Counted from the stretch's first letter, positions 12,201-22,784 are shown. The stretch is 64,000 bases of DNA from Turbatrix aceti (GCA_963969345.1 OZ017766.1:4712001-4776000); one strand, 5' to 3'. The notes: generated by a model not told the origin, from the letters alone. Program-made: numbers and translations.

Positions 12201-13035
12201 GGACGCAACGGCGATCCAGGAATTACCGACGACTCCGGTGCCCGTTCAGTGCGAAGAAACAACGTGCGGTGACCACGGTGAGTGCGAGGTGGTCAATGTG
12301 ACCCACATCGTCTGCCAGTGCAAGGACTACTACGAAGGACCCAACTGTGAAAACTGTAAGTCGTCAGGTGTACAGGTGAACAGGTAAACTGACATAAAAA
12401 TATCACTTTCAGTCAAGCCGATAGAATACGCCGCCCGCTTTGACGGCAACGCGTACATTGTCTTCTCCGCTGACGATTTCCCTCACCTGACATCCGAGCG
12501 CGAGGAAACAGTCGCGTTCCGGCTCAAAACATCCGCCAAATACGGCGTCGTCTTCTGGCAAGGCCAGAATCCCGAATCGACGCTCGCGGGCGAAGACTAC
12601 GTCAGCATCGGCCTCGACGAAGGCCACCTCGTTTATTCCTACGAACTGGGCGGCGGCGCGGCGCACATTGTGTCGGCGAGCCCGGTGAACGACGGCAAGG
12701 AGCACATTGTTCGTGTCGTCCGCAGAGGACGAAACGGGTCCCTGACCGTCGATGACGAAGCGGCGGTCCAGGGCACTTCGTCAGGCATCCTGGCGATGCT
12801 CAACGTCGAGGGCGACATCTACATCGGCGGCGTGCCTGATCTGGGTGTCATGACCGCTGGCCTACACTCGAATAACCTCGTTGGCTGCATTGCGGACGTC
12901 ATCCTCAACGGCGAGCGCATGGACCTCATGGCACACTCCATCGACGGCGTCAACGTCAAGCCGTGCGATGAGTGGCGTACAAACAAGCGTCGATGGATGA
13001 AATCACGCAAGTATCGGCGCCTTGTCATCGGATAA
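290..13035 (+). CDS. unc-52: Perlecan (UNC-52/HSPG2), 5'-truncated by the window, long isoform
   Basis: Secreted basement-membrane heparan sulfate proteoglycan core protein; in nematodes it anchors body-wall muscle. Exons by phase: 290-1666, 1712-1798, 1852-1946, 2569-2663, 2841-3864, 3921-4205, 4347-4640, 4698-4982, 5042-5326, 5394-5678, 5787-6092, 6141-7088, 7726-7932, 8050-8191, 8244-8341, 8389-8543, 8673-8714, 8828-8954, 9976-10557, 10608-11591, 11636-12355, 12413-13035, giving about 3,014 codons with all junction phases consistent. Domain III (290-1946): a laminin IV type A module flanked by Cys-rich laminin EGF repeats. Domain IV (2569-8954): a long run of Ig modules with C...W...YxC spacing. 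Domain V (9976-13035): Pro/Thr-rich linker, one Ig, then LG-EGF-EGF-LG-linker-EGF-LG. The last LG ends in a Lys/Arg-rich tail. Domains I and II lie upstream of the window. The order III-IV-V is diagnostic; individual splice sites could shift by a few bases. Confidence 0.93.
1946..2101 (+). other. unc-52: Perlecan short-isoform 3' exon extension
   Basis: If the GT donor at 1947 is not used, the frame stays open for about 51 more codons and stops at 2099-2101. The tail starts with a Ser run and ends Arg-rich (RRRHRRRRYR, then SRRLKRV). An AATAAA lies at 2405-2410. This would end the protein right after domain III, as known for the short UNC-52 class of C. elegans. That it is a real transcript end is inference. 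Confidence 0.65.
2405..2410 (+). terminator. Poly(A) signal for perlecan short isoform
   Basis: AATAAA about 300 bases after the short-isoform stop at 2101 and inside the intron 1947-2568 of the longer forms. Confidence 0.45.
3921..5678 (+). repeat. unc-52: Tandem array of five near-identical-size Ig exons
   Basis: Five successive exons (3921-4205, 4347-4640, 4698-4982, 5042-5326, 5394-5678) are 285, 294, 285, 285 and 285 bp. Each is phase 1 on both sides and encodes one Ig unit. Each opens with a variant of 'PGPEVDPP' and includes 'GGQPLPxGxVDDG' and 'YECxAxDPxNP'. Four donors read GTACG and one, at 4206, reads GTAGG. The third and fourth copies also resemble each other across their flanking introns. 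The array looks like recent exon duplication, and any exon could be skipped without a frameshift. Confidence 0.85.
7184..7515 (+). other. unc-52: Alternative perlecan Ig exon, basic, with in-frame stop
   Basis: This segment follows an acceptor (TTTAG at 7179-7183) and joins in phase to the donor at 7089, as does the exon at 7726. Both continue the half Ig ending CNVRG with Gly-Asn. The segment has the expected W but 'LYTVVV' where YxC should be, and carries a Lys/Arg-rich insert (KKQPK, KKGNKTRK, KRRRK). It stops at 7513-7515, or can leave through a weak GT at 7502, making a symmetric 318-bp cassette. It may be a third alternative 3' end or a mutually exclusive exon. No AATAAA is seen nearby. 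Confidence 0.5.
8955..9103 (+). other. unc-52: Perlecan medium-isoform 3' exon extension
   Basis: Reading through the donor at 8955 keeps the frame open for about 50 codons to a stop at 9101-9103. The tail begins KRKRNHQRRSQRRHQRRR, then an acidic patch, and ends FDDWFNSA. Domain IV is complete at this point, so this matches the position of the known medium UNC-52 isoform (domains I-IV). The long form instead splices 8954 to 9976, and c|gt completes an Arg codon. Confidence 0.7.
9617..9622 (+). terminator. Poly(A) signal for perlecan medium isoform
   Basis: AATAAA in T-rich sequence about 510 bases after the stop at 9103 and before the domain V exon at 9976. Confidence 0.55.
9874..9879 (+). 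promoter_or_regulatory. TATA-like box before perlecan domain V
   Basis: TATAAA lies in GC-rich sequence, 36 bases before an ATG at 9915. That ATG is in frame with, and continuous into, the domain V exon at 9976. It could drive an internal transcript encoding only domain V (the endorepellin region). The predicted N-terminus shows no signal peptide, which argues against a secreted product. Inference only. Confidence 0.3.
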
Positions 13036-13727
13036 CTCCAATCCATTCACTTGACTCGAACTCGCCATCTTTCAACGCCTTTCACCCATGCATGCATGCG
13101 CCAGGTGCACTACCTAATACTTCACACTTGTACAGCCATATTTTGAATGTTTTAAAGTTGCCAGAGTAATAAGAGTTACGATAAACTGATTTTATATGGA
13201 ATGCACAAGAGAAGAAACGATCCACCGATGTTTTTACGTTGTTTTACGTTCGTTCACTTGCATCATTGTGAGTCTCAAAGCGAAAAAATCCACACAGAAC
13301 AACAAGACAAGTCTCTGGACTCTCACAAAACCACGCTGTCCTTCTCACCCTCTCTTTTGACAGCGAGCTCGTCGATGCGCACGCAGCGCCGCACAACCGC
13401 GACAGAGACGAGACAGGCGAACGCGAGCGAGCAAGCGTCGTGTTTGCACTGCGGAAAAAAAAAGAAAGCGACGACCAAATTTTGAGATACGTTTTTCGAT
13501 GGTGTAGCTTTATCGCGTTTGTCTCTTGTCACCTGTTTACCGGTAGTGGTTTTGGCGTTTCGTGCACGCACAAAAACGCGGATATGACGACGATCATGGG
13601 AATATGAATGGTTTTCCATCGGGGAGGATGAAATTAATTTTGCGTGTGTCTGTTAGTGACGAGTGTTTTTTGCATGGTCTCATTTTTTGAACCCAAAAAA
13701 CATACGAGCTTTCTGGGTTTTTTAGGA
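13036..13727. other. Perlecan 3' UTR and intergenic
   Basis: No gene supported. No canonical AATAAA is seen close to the perlecan stop; GATAAA occurs near 13180. The stretch ends in a T-rich acceptor (TTTTTTAG, to 13725) two bases before the Brahma start codon, consistent with trans-splicing of that mRNA. Confidence 0.6.
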
Positions 13728-16700
13728 ATGGAGCCTACATCGGCTACGACTTCTTTGCCTACGCCTAGTTACCTCACGGTCCCTGCGCCTTCGCTGAGCG
13801 GCGATTCCTCCGCTTCTGGCGCCCAGGGGGGAAATGGCGTTCAGATTGGGGCCCTCGCCAGCCAGGAAGTGCACATCGCCAAGGTGCAGAACACGATGTC
13901 TGTCCTCGAGGACCAGAACATGACCCACGATCCGCGATATGCCAGTCTATCTGAGCTCAAGAATCGGCTTCAAAGTGAGTTATTGATTTTTGAAGGGATC
14001 GGATTTTGGCATGCAAATTGTAGCTTTTTTTTGGGTTGTTTTATGACAATTTCTGGAGTACAATGGGCTCTTTTTTACCTAAAAATAAATGGGTTACGAT
14101 CATTGCTGTTGCGTTTAGAAATTTTGTTTAAAATGGCGATATATTTAAATTTAAGCATGAAAATCCATGTCTTTAAACTGATTTTCTGAAATTTCGGGTT
14201 TTGCCGTATTTTCGGGGTTTTTGCAGTATTGTTTACGATGCATGCATTAATTTTCAGACCGAATACCGTTTCCGGGGCCAATGCCGACCATTCAGGTCCA
14301 AAAGGCCCCAACCGACCCAGCGGTACACGTGTTGCTGAAGGCCCAGTTGGACGCGTTCAAAATGCTCAAGACCCAGCAGGTTCTGCCAGCGAGTCTCCTG
14401 GAAGAAGCGACGCGTGTTCTGCCGCAGATGAAGCGCAAGCCAGAGGCCATGCCTGCTCCCTACGAAATCCCGCACGAAGTTCAGGGCCAAAAGCTGCCGT
14501 ACGATCTGCTCCGACTGCAGAATGTCATGATGCAGCGCACGATGAAAAACAGCCACCAACTGCCGAAATCCGTGGACCCGAACGTCATAGCCAAGGAGCG
14601 GGAGCAGCGGATATCGACTCGCATCCTTGCCCGCATCAAGGAACTCTCCGAACTGCCGGCTGATCTGCCAGAGCACCTTCGCGTGAAGGCTATGATCGAA
14701 CTGAGGGCTCTTCGCCTGATCAATGTCCAGGCCGCCGTCCGTCGAGAGGTTCTGCACGCCATCCGCCTCAACAGCACCGTCGAGCAGGGTCTCAACGCGC
14801 ACGCCTACCGCCGAGTCAAGAAACACACCCTCCGCGAAGCACGCGTCACCGAACGCCTCGAACGCCAGCAGAAACTCGAGCAGGAGAGGCGACGTCGCAT
14901 GCGGCACAACGATTTCCTCCAATCGACGGTGCAGACGATGAAGGAGTTCAAGGAATTCCATCGAAACAATCTCACCAAGATGGCCAAGATGCGAAAGGCT
15001 GTCCAGACGTATCACGCGAACAGCGAAAAAGAACGCAAGAAGGACGAGCAGAAGAACGAAAAACTGAGAATGATGAAACTCATGCAGGAGGACGAAGAAG
15101 GCTACCGCCAGCTGCTGGATGAAAAGAAGGACAAACGCCTCGTCTACCTCCTCCAGCAGACCGACGAGTACGTCGAGAGCCTCACCGGCCTCGTCCGTCA
15201 GCACCAGCAGACCGAAAAGCGCAGAAAGAAGAAGGAACGCCGAGAGGCCATCGCCGCTGCCGCTCTGCAGGGCGTCGACGACGATCTCCACATTACGATC
15301 AGAAACTGCGCGACAGGGGAGGTCCTCAAGCCGGAAGAAACCCCCAAGCCAGACGAACTCGACGCCTGGCTCGAATCGCATCCCGGCTTCGAACTCGTCT
15401 CCCGCGACGCAAATAGCGATTCCGAGGACGATGACAAAATCGAAGAACCCGTCGTCGTCGAAGAGGTCAAAGAAGACGAATTCGAAGGCCTCGACGAGGA
15501 AGAACGCCGAAAGCAGATTCTCGAAAAAGCCAGGAACGAAGACGACGAGTACGACGCGAAGAACAGACGCCAGATGGAATCGTACTACGCGACGGCCCAT
15601 AAAATCAAGGAAAAGGTCGTAAAGCAGCACTCGACGATGGGCGGCGGCGATCCGACGCTTCAGCTCAAGCCCTACCAGCTGAAGGGTCTCGAGTGGATGG
15701 TCTCGCTCTACAACAACAACCTCAACGGCATCCTCGCCGATGAGATGGGTCTCGGAAAGACTATTCAGACCGTTGCGCTCATCACCTACCTCATGGAGGT
15801 CAAGAAAATCAACGGACCTTACCTCGTCATCGTTCCGCTATCGTAAGTTGTTTTTTGGGGTGCGCACTGCAAAAAAATGTTTTTTGAAATCATAAAAAAA
15901 ATTTATGGGACAAAAATGCTCAGGGAAGCCAAAATGGTTCAAAAAAAGGCAAAAGGATACAAAATAAACAAATTATGCTTTTTTGTACGCGTTTTTCGTA
16001 TTTTTATTTAATTATTTAAAATTCGTAAAAACATCATTTGTTTTTTTTTTTTTTTAATTCGAAAACAGTCTACATTTTTTTTTAATTTGTTAAAATTCAA
16101 TAATGACGTACAAAAAAACTCAATTTTGCCTTTTTGTATTTTTTTTTACATTTTTTGGTCGCTTTTGCTTCAGTGAGCATTTTTTTCCATAATTTTTTTG
16201 TTAAAATAATTTTTAAATTTTACCTTGCTGATGAGTTTTTCTTTCTTTCCAGGACCATTTCCAACTGGAACCTGGAATTCGACAAGTGGTCCCCCTGCGT
16301 GACGAAGATCGTCTACAAAGGCAACCGCGATGTCCGCAAACGCATGGACGCGGCGATCAAGAAGGGCTCGTTCAACGTCCTCCTCACGACGTACGACTAC
16401 GTGCTGAAGGAGAAATCCCTGCTAGGCAAGATCCGGTGGAAGTACATGATCATCGACGAGGGCCATCGCATGAAGAATCACAACTGCAAGCTCACCCTCA
16501 CGCTCAATGCGTACTTCTCGGCCCAGCATCGTCTGCTGCTGACGGGTACACCGCTGCAGAACAAACTCCCCGAGCTCTGGGCTCTCCTCAACTTTTTGCT
16601 GCCATCGATCTTCAGCTCGTGCGGCACTTTCGAGCAATGGTTCAACGCTCCTTTTGCCACGACGGGTGAAAAGGTGGAGTTGAACCAGGAAGAGACGATG

Positions 16701-19009
16701 CTTATCATCCGTCGTCTCCACAAGGTACTGAGACCCTTCCTGCTGCGTCGTCTCAAGAAAGAAGTCGAATCGCAGCTGCCGGAGAAGACGGAACAGGTCA
16801 TCAAGTGCGACATGTCTCCGCTGCAACGCATGCTCTACGCTCACATGAAGAATGGCTACCTCCTCGATGGAAACAGGGTAAGAAGGCTTTTTTTGATTTT
16901 GTTGGGACCAAGGGGGCGAACGTTTGCGAACAAATTTAATTTTTTGTTTTTATTTTCGTTCACGAACAGATTTTTTAAAATTTATTTGTTCGCGAACAAA
17001 GTTGACATTTCCGAACAGATGAATTAAACAAAAATTGGGTAAAAACTTTGTCAAAATAATTTTTTTTTCTTTTTCTACTCGGGGAACAAAATTTTGCACA
17101 ATTCATAAAAAAATCTGTTTGTTGACGAGGAGGCTTTTTTTTTTGCAATTTTGAACGTTACCTACCATGTTTTTTTTCAGAAAGAAGGCCGAGCAGCACT
17201 CATGAACACGGTCGTACACCTCCGCAAGCTCTGCAACCATCCCTTCCTCTTCGATACCGTCGAAGACGAGTGTCGCAATTTCTGGAATCGGGACATCACT
17301 GGCCTCGACCTTTGCCGCGTCGCGGGAAAATTTGAACTGCTCGATCGCATTCTGCCAAAATTGAAGGCGACAAACCATCGTATTCTGATTTTCTGTCAAA
17401 TGACCCAGCTCATGACTATCATGGAGGATTACTTTACCTACCGAGGTACGCGTTTTTTCCATTTTTGATTTTATTTGAGGTGTGATTTGTTTTTCAGGCT
17501 GGCTGTACCTTCGACTCGATGGTTCAACGAAGCCGGATGAGCGTGGCGAACTTTTGAAGCTCTACAACGCTCCGAATTCGGATATCTTTATTTTCATGCT
17601 TTCGACGCGTGCCGGTGGTCTCGGTCTCAATCTGCAGACTGCGGATACCGTCATCATCTTTGATTCCGATTGGAATCCGCATCAGGACATGCAGGCGCAG
17701 GATCGAGCCCATCGTATCGGACAGGTGCGTGAGGTGCGCGTATTCCGTCTCATCACGATCAATTCCGTCGAAGAGAAGATCCTCGCTGCTGCACGCTACA
17801 AGCTGAACGTGGACGAAAAGGTCATCCAGGCCGGAAAGTTCGATCAGCGCTCGACGGGCGCCGAACGACGACAGATGCTCGAGGCTATCATCCGACGCGA
17901 AGAAGACGAAGAAGAGGACGAGATCCCCGACGACGAGGCCATCAACAACATCATTGCCCGCGGCGACGATGAATACGAATACTTCCAGAAAATGGACCAA
18001 GAGCGGTACGAAGCGCAGCGAAATCAGCCGGCACCCCTCATCGAGGATCACGAAATTCCGGCCAACATTGTGCAGTCTTCGCATGATTTTGCGGAGATTG
18101 AGAAGAATATCAAGAACAACACGACCCCTGTCGAGGACCTCAGCGGACGCCGGGCCCGCAAGAAGGTGGATTACTCGCAGGATCTCATGTCGGAGAAGGA
18201 ATGGCTCCGCTCCATCGACGAAGACCCACCGAGCGGCGACGATGAGGACGACGAGGCCAGCAATAGCAGCAGTCGCAAGCGTAGGCGCACAGGCGGCGGC
18301 GCCGGTGGCTCGGATACCCCGAAACAGAGGGGACGCAAGCGGAAAGAACGCCACGTCGAGGAGGACGACGAAGAAGACGATGAAGCGTCGAGATCGGGGG
18401 CCAGCAAGAAGCGAAGACGCGGTCCGGCCAGCGAAGATGTCTCTGCCGGGCTTTCGAACCTCCTGGAGACGCTGATTTCGTACAAGGACAGGTAAGCTGG
18501 ATTTTTTTGGGTGGTGATTGGATTTTACATATGTATTTTTTTTCAGCAATAAACGAGTAGTTTCGGCAGAATTCCTGCAGTTGCCGTCACGAAAAGAGCT
18601 GCAGGATTACTACGAAGTCGTCGAGCGCCCCATCGATTTCAACAAGATCCGGAAAAATGTCAGAAACGGAAAATATTCGACGGTTGATGCTCTTGGCGAT
18701 GACGTACAGCTGCTCTGTGAAAACGCCATGGTGAGTTTTGTGTTTTTGACGGTTGTGACGTGACCACCGTGATTTTTTTTACAGAAGTACAACGTCGAAG
18801 ACTCGGAGATCTACCAGGACGCGAGTCTTCTCCTAGCCGTCTGGAGACAACTCAAATCGTCGTTTATACAATCGAGCAACAGCGGCACGCAGTCGCTGTC
18901 CGTCGACTCGCCCGCCCCTCCGGGCCCTTCATCCTCCGAGGCAACGACCGCGGCGGCCGTCGTCAAGGAAGAGGACTCCAATACTGCTGCTGCCGCCGGC
19001 GATGCGTGA
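13728..19009 (+). CDS. swsn-4: SWI/SNF chromatin-remodelling ATPase (Brahma/SMARCA4; C. elegans swsn-4 type)
   Basis: Catalytic ATPase of the nuclear SWI/SNF (BAF) complex, which moves nucleosomes. Exons: 13728-13974, 14258-15842, 16253-16877, 17181-17445, 17498-18491, 18547-18730, 18785-19009; 1,374 aa. Visible domains: QLQ-like (about 95-125), Arg/Lys-rich HSA (about 200-280), BRK (about 425-465, '[15 protein letters not shown]'), a DEXH ATPase lobe with DEMGLGKT (about 577) and DEGHRMKN (about 676), a helicase C lobe with [12 protein letters not shown] and [11 protein letters not shown], a SnAC-like acidic region, a nuclear-localisation-like Lys/Arg stretch, and a C-terminal bromodomain (about 1,240-1,330, '[11 protein letters not shown]'). 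QLQ, HSA, BRK and bromodomain together separate it from ISWI and CHD. It is shorter than human SMARCA4 mainly because the Pro/Gln-rich N-terminus is missing. The ATG sits two bases after a T-rich acceptor. Confidence 0.95.
15843..16252. repeat. Large T-rich Brahma intron with imperfect inverted arms
   Basis: This 410-bp intron sits in the ATPase domain. Near its left end are 'AAAATGCTCAGGGAAGCC' and 'AAAGGCAAAAGGATACAAAA'; their approximate reverse complements follow at about 16120-16185. It may be a decayed foldback insertion. The low complexity makes this uncertain. Confidence 0.35.
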
Positions 19010-19224
19010 TTCGCGTGGTCTCGGCACGCACTTTGTATGTACCTACCGCCCAGCGACCGTCACTATCTATTATTACTATGTACTACTACTACTACCTTAC
19101 CGAATCTCTTCTGTTTTGTAGCAGCACCAAGCAAGCATTCGGAGATGATCGGTGTGCGCGCAGGCAAGCCGCCGACTCCCTGGCTTGCGAGTTGTTTTGA
19201 CAACTTTGTTTTTGCAGCATTTAT

Positions 19225-19552
19225 TTTTTTTCTTGCATACAAATAAATTCGTGAGGATCAATGGACGCTAATTTATCGCTGCAAAGTAATCAAAAATCTA
19301 ATGATGAAGAAACTTTTGGCATTTTGGATGTATTTTTTGGGTCGAAAATGATTTATAAAATAAAATTAAAAATTTTCATGTCAAATGTAAAAAAAATGTT
19401 TTAGAAATGTAAAACGTAAAAAAATTATTTCTATCAATTTTTTTTCACATTTTACACAAAAATTTGAAAAATAAAAAACTTTTTTTCATTTTTTATGGGG
19501 CCTTTTTTTGACTTTTTTTACTCGTTTTTTCTTGCATACAAACAAATTCGTA
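19225..19552. repeat. Direct repeat flanking an AT-rich spacer
   Basis: A run close to TTTTTTCTTGCATACAAA followed by YAAATTCGT occurs at about 19227-19252 and again at about 19524-19552, around 270 bp of very AT-rich sequence. The first copy carries the Brahma AATAAA; in the second this is AACAAA. It suggests a local duplication of the Brahma 3' end. Confidence 0.6.
19242..19247 (+). terminator. Brahma poly(A) signal
   Basis: AATAAA 233 bases after the Brahma stop codon. Confidence 0.6.
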
Positions 19553-19565
19553 AGAAACGACGCTG

Positions 19566-20047
19566 TTACCCAAACCAGAAAGGCGAGTGGTCCGCGTAGC
19601 CCCAAACTCCGTTGTAATACGGCCCGAAGCGTTCTTCCTGAATGACTTCGAAGCGATCTGGCTGAGGATTGCCGTGGCGGCCTTTGTAGATACTGAATTC
19701 CTCGAAGAAGCCCGGATACTTTCCGCGATCTTTGTGGACGCTGAATTCCTGGTAGTAGTTCCTGTACGAAGAGTACGTGTACTTGGCGGGCAGCCCGGAG
19801 TTGTAGAACTTGTCACGCCAGAAACCGAAGCTATCAAAGCCGCCGTTGTTGGGACCGATGCCGAAGGGACCGTAGCCGTAGTTGTTGGTGAAGCCGTTGG
19901 GACTGAAAAAAGAGACATCGGTAGCGGGAGTTTTTGGCGGAAAACTTACTAATAACGGTCGAACTTGGGCTTGGATGCCGGCTTTGCCCACGCAAAGCTG
20001 ACAAAACACGCAGCGACGACGAGCACCACTCTCCTGGGGTCTGACAT
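19566..20047 (-). CDS. Small secreted Tyr/Phe/Gly-rich protein, unknown function
   Basis: Two exons on the minus strand (20047-19950 and 19902-19566) with a 47-bp intron (GTAAGT...TTTCAG); 144 aa. The N-terminus has a clear signal peptide (hydrophobic VVLVVAACFVSFAWA, with likely cleavage before KPA). The mature part is rich in Tyr, Phe, Gly, Asn and Pro, has no Cys, and holds two similar stretches ('YYQEFSVHKDRGKYPGF' and 'FFEEFSIYKGRHGNPQP'). It ends HSPFWFG. I do not recognise a family. It could be a cuticle or extracellular structural protein, or a precursor of short peptides ending in aromatic-Gly. A degenerate fragment of its 5' region lies at about 30,128-30,258. Confidence 0.75.
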
Positions 20048-20482
20048 GACCGCTATGGACAGCAGAGGACAGGATATCGACTGCGCAATCGACACCGCCA
20101 GCTGATGACGCTCCCGCGCGGCGGTCGATCACGTAACTAACACCGACATTGATAATCAGCGCGCTATCAGGACACGATCGATCACCCCTCCCCCGTGTTG
20201 GCCAAAACTGGATGCGTGCAAAAAAATAATGTCATTTGCTTTTTGATCCATGCACAATGTTTTCCGACTGTCTAGAAAACGGTAACGCTCGCTCCAACTG
20301 GTAATCTTTTTCCCCAAAAACGTCTTTAAAAAAAAGCCACTCTATGAGCCTATTTATGATTGGTGGACAGCGTTTTTACAATGTCGAATGTTTTGTACCG
20401 AAATTGTAGGGAACCATTAGGGAGAGTCGCCGCCAATGTTTTTATCTATTTTATGTATTTAGTTCCATATGGGGAAAAATTC

Positions 20483-20968
20483 GACATTTTTTAGCGTTTT
20501 TTTTTTGCAAGCTTTGGCTTATCAGTTTTGCTTAAAACTATTTACTCCCAGATTAAAATGCCAAAATTATTGTGTAGTTTTTGTGTTTTTGAAAGAAACC
20601 TTTTCGGAGTCGGTCAAATAAAAAAATGGTGAAACATATTTATATTATAGCAAAATCAGTCAGTTTTCAGCGCATTTTGGCAAAAAAATCTGCACTAACA
20701 TGAAAAACATGGAATTTAGAAAATATCAAGCGTCGACCGGCCCAGAAGTTCCGGGCCACTTTCCAAAGCCTTGTTTCAGTTTTTTTTTGCCAAAATGGCG
20801 CTGAAAACTGACTGTTTTTGTTGCAATATAATTATGTTTCACCAATCATTTTTTAAATAATTTTGCCTTGAATAACTACACAATAATTTCGGCATATAGT
20901 TTTGGAAAGTAGTTTTTAGCAAAATTGATAAACCAAAACTTGCAAAAAAAACACTAAAAAATGACAAA
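20483..20968. repeat. Long imperfect inverted repeat (foldback element)
   Basis: The left arm (about 20483-20692) and right arm (about 20772-20968) are clear reverse complements with scattered differences. Shared blocks include TTTGCAAGxTTTGG, ATTATTGTGTAGTT, TGGTGAAACAT and CAGTCAGTTTTCAGCGC. A loop of about 80 bp lies between and contains CCGGCCCAGAAGTTCCGGGCC. No coding capacity is seen. It fits a non-autonomous foldback transposon or MITE, or a long hairpin RNA source if transcribed. Confidence 0.85.
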
Positions 20969-21467
20969 TTTTTTTTTCAAAATGACGTCATTTAGGGGGG
21001 GGGGGTCCGGGGTGCCCCACCTTGCAATGACGACCGATGACAGAGGGGGGAGGGGGGTAAAAAATCACCGATTTTGCGATGACGTAATTTCTGGACAGCC
21101 AAAAATGCACTTTTTAGGGGTGGCGCTATCTTTTTTTTAACCACTTTAGCTTTATAAGAGTAAACACTGATAATTTCCACAAGCAATTTTTTCAACAAAT
21201 ATTTTGGTTATTTTTTTGTGAGAGGCAAAACAGTCCGATGGAGTATACTATTTGTTCTCAATAAAGTATACTTGTACATTGTTTGAATTATATTTATACC
21301 ATCGTCATCGGTGGAAGTTCGAAAATTAAATCTCTCATTGTGGCTTCAAATTATCCTTTGTCTCCTTTGCCTTGCGCGATGTTTTGATTTACAATACTCG
21401 AGGATATAAAAATAATGTTGTATGGCGTCGCTACAAATTTACATACTCACCTTTGTTGTAGTATATA

Positions 21468-22482
21468 ACAAGGTGTTGCAAATCGTGTACTTTACACGCA
21501 CGCACGACACGAAGCTATTAGGCGACGTCGTGTCGTGTGGCTTTGAATTTGCCTACACGACACGATCGTCGTGTGCTACACGACGTCGCCTCGTGCGATC
21601 GTGTAGCTGTTACCAAGGTGTTGCATTCTGTTTGTTTTAGGCAAGCAAGCAAGCATAGCTCGTAGGCAACATGTGTCGTGCCTATTTTGATTTTACGTAG
21701 GCAAACATCCTGCCTATCGACACAGGTTGTTAGGCAGCTGCTAAATACACAGGTGTTTAGTTAACGACACATCTGCTTGCTCTTCTCAAAAATTAGCATG
21801 CGCGAGCAAGCAGGCGCTTGCATTTCTCACATTATTCTCCAAAGTTGGAAATTTGACTAGAAAAACTGCTTGCAGAATCGAACTTTTTTCCCTGTAAACT
21901 CCTTTTGTTTCATTCTATGTCTTACTGTTCATTATTTTCCCAAAATCTCGCACACAGGTTGTGTCGAAAGCACATTCTAATTTTTGAAAAGAGCAAGCAG
22001 ATGTGTCGTTATCTAAGCACCTGCTTAGCAATCCATCGTTCCCTGACCGTTGGCAAGCAGGTTGTGTGCATTCAAATTTTTGTAGCAAACTATGCAAGCA
22101 GCGATGTTTAGAACAGCTCATTGCACATGTTTATTCGAAATTTCAAATTGTCCGCACACAGAATGCAACACCTTGGCTGTTACACGACACGACACGGCAT
22201 GCCGCTTTTCGACAGCCAAATTATGTAAAATTTGACAATTTTTTACTTCTTTTTTTTTTATTGTATAGAAAAATGTTCCATGTGTTATCATTCTGATCGA
22301 AATTTTACCTTGAAACCTTCCTAAACGTCGTGTCGTGTAGCTCGCCTCGTGTCGTCGTGTAGCTTTCAAACCTACACGACAGGCGATGTCGTGTAGTACA
22401 CGACATCGCCTCCTACACGACATCAAAATCTTACACGAGTTCAAATTAACATTTATGCGCTACACAAAATGCAACACCTTGG
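21468..22482. mobile_element. TIR element, outer member of a nested pair, inserted at TATATA
   Basis: The ends are inverted copies of CCAAGGTGTTGCA (first base changed to A on the left). TATATA flanks it on both sides (21462-21467 and 22483-22488), a 6-bp target-site duplication. The body is made of repeats of ACACGAC/GTCGTGT. It has no transposase, so it is non-autonomous. A related element (21613-22176) is inserted inside it. A 6-bp duplication does not by itself fix the superfamily. Confidence 0.82.
21613..22176. mobile_element. Inner TIR element, 564 bp, inserted in the outer one
   Basis: It begins CCAAGGTGTTGCATTCTGT and ends with the exact reverse complement, 19 bp. It is flanked by CTGTTA on both sides (21607-21612 and 22177-22182). 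Inside, the CTGCTTGCTCTTctCAAAAATTAG region at about 21770-21797 is inverted at about 21978-22008, so it is also a foldback. The body uses GGCAAGCA/TGCTTGCC-type repeats, unlike the ACACGAC repeats of its host element, although the termini are shared. Confidence 0.87.
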
Positions 22483-22784
22483 TATATAAGCGTGCTATGG
22501 CATTTGAATAAAGACTCTTTTTCCCCTCTGTGCTTTGAGTCTTTGTGCTTCAGCGGCGCTGAATCAGCGCTCTTCTCTCTCTACGTGATCGCCCGGCCGG
22601 TATCACCTTCTCTTCTCTCCACCCTTGCTGTACTGAGACACCACTCAGATACAACAACTGACGACGTCTACGAGTACGACCTCTCGTCTCGTATCTTCTT
22701 CTCGACGACTCTGCGATCGCGACGCGTTTCGTCAAGTCTCAACCGCATCGACTTCCAAAGTAAGTCTGCCGTCGAAACTTAGCC
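22483..22784 (+). promoter_or_regulatory. LTR-like promoter, poly(A) signal and leader
   Basis: TATATAAG (22483-22490) is followed closely by AATAAA (about 22508), then a GC-richer untranslated leader up to the first gag-like ATG at 22785. A TATA box with AATAAA just downstream is the U3-R pattern of a long terminal repeat. The upstream U3 part would continue left of the element at 21468. I cannot find a matching 3' LTR in the window, so the call rests on signal order and the retroelement that follows. Confidence 0.5.
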
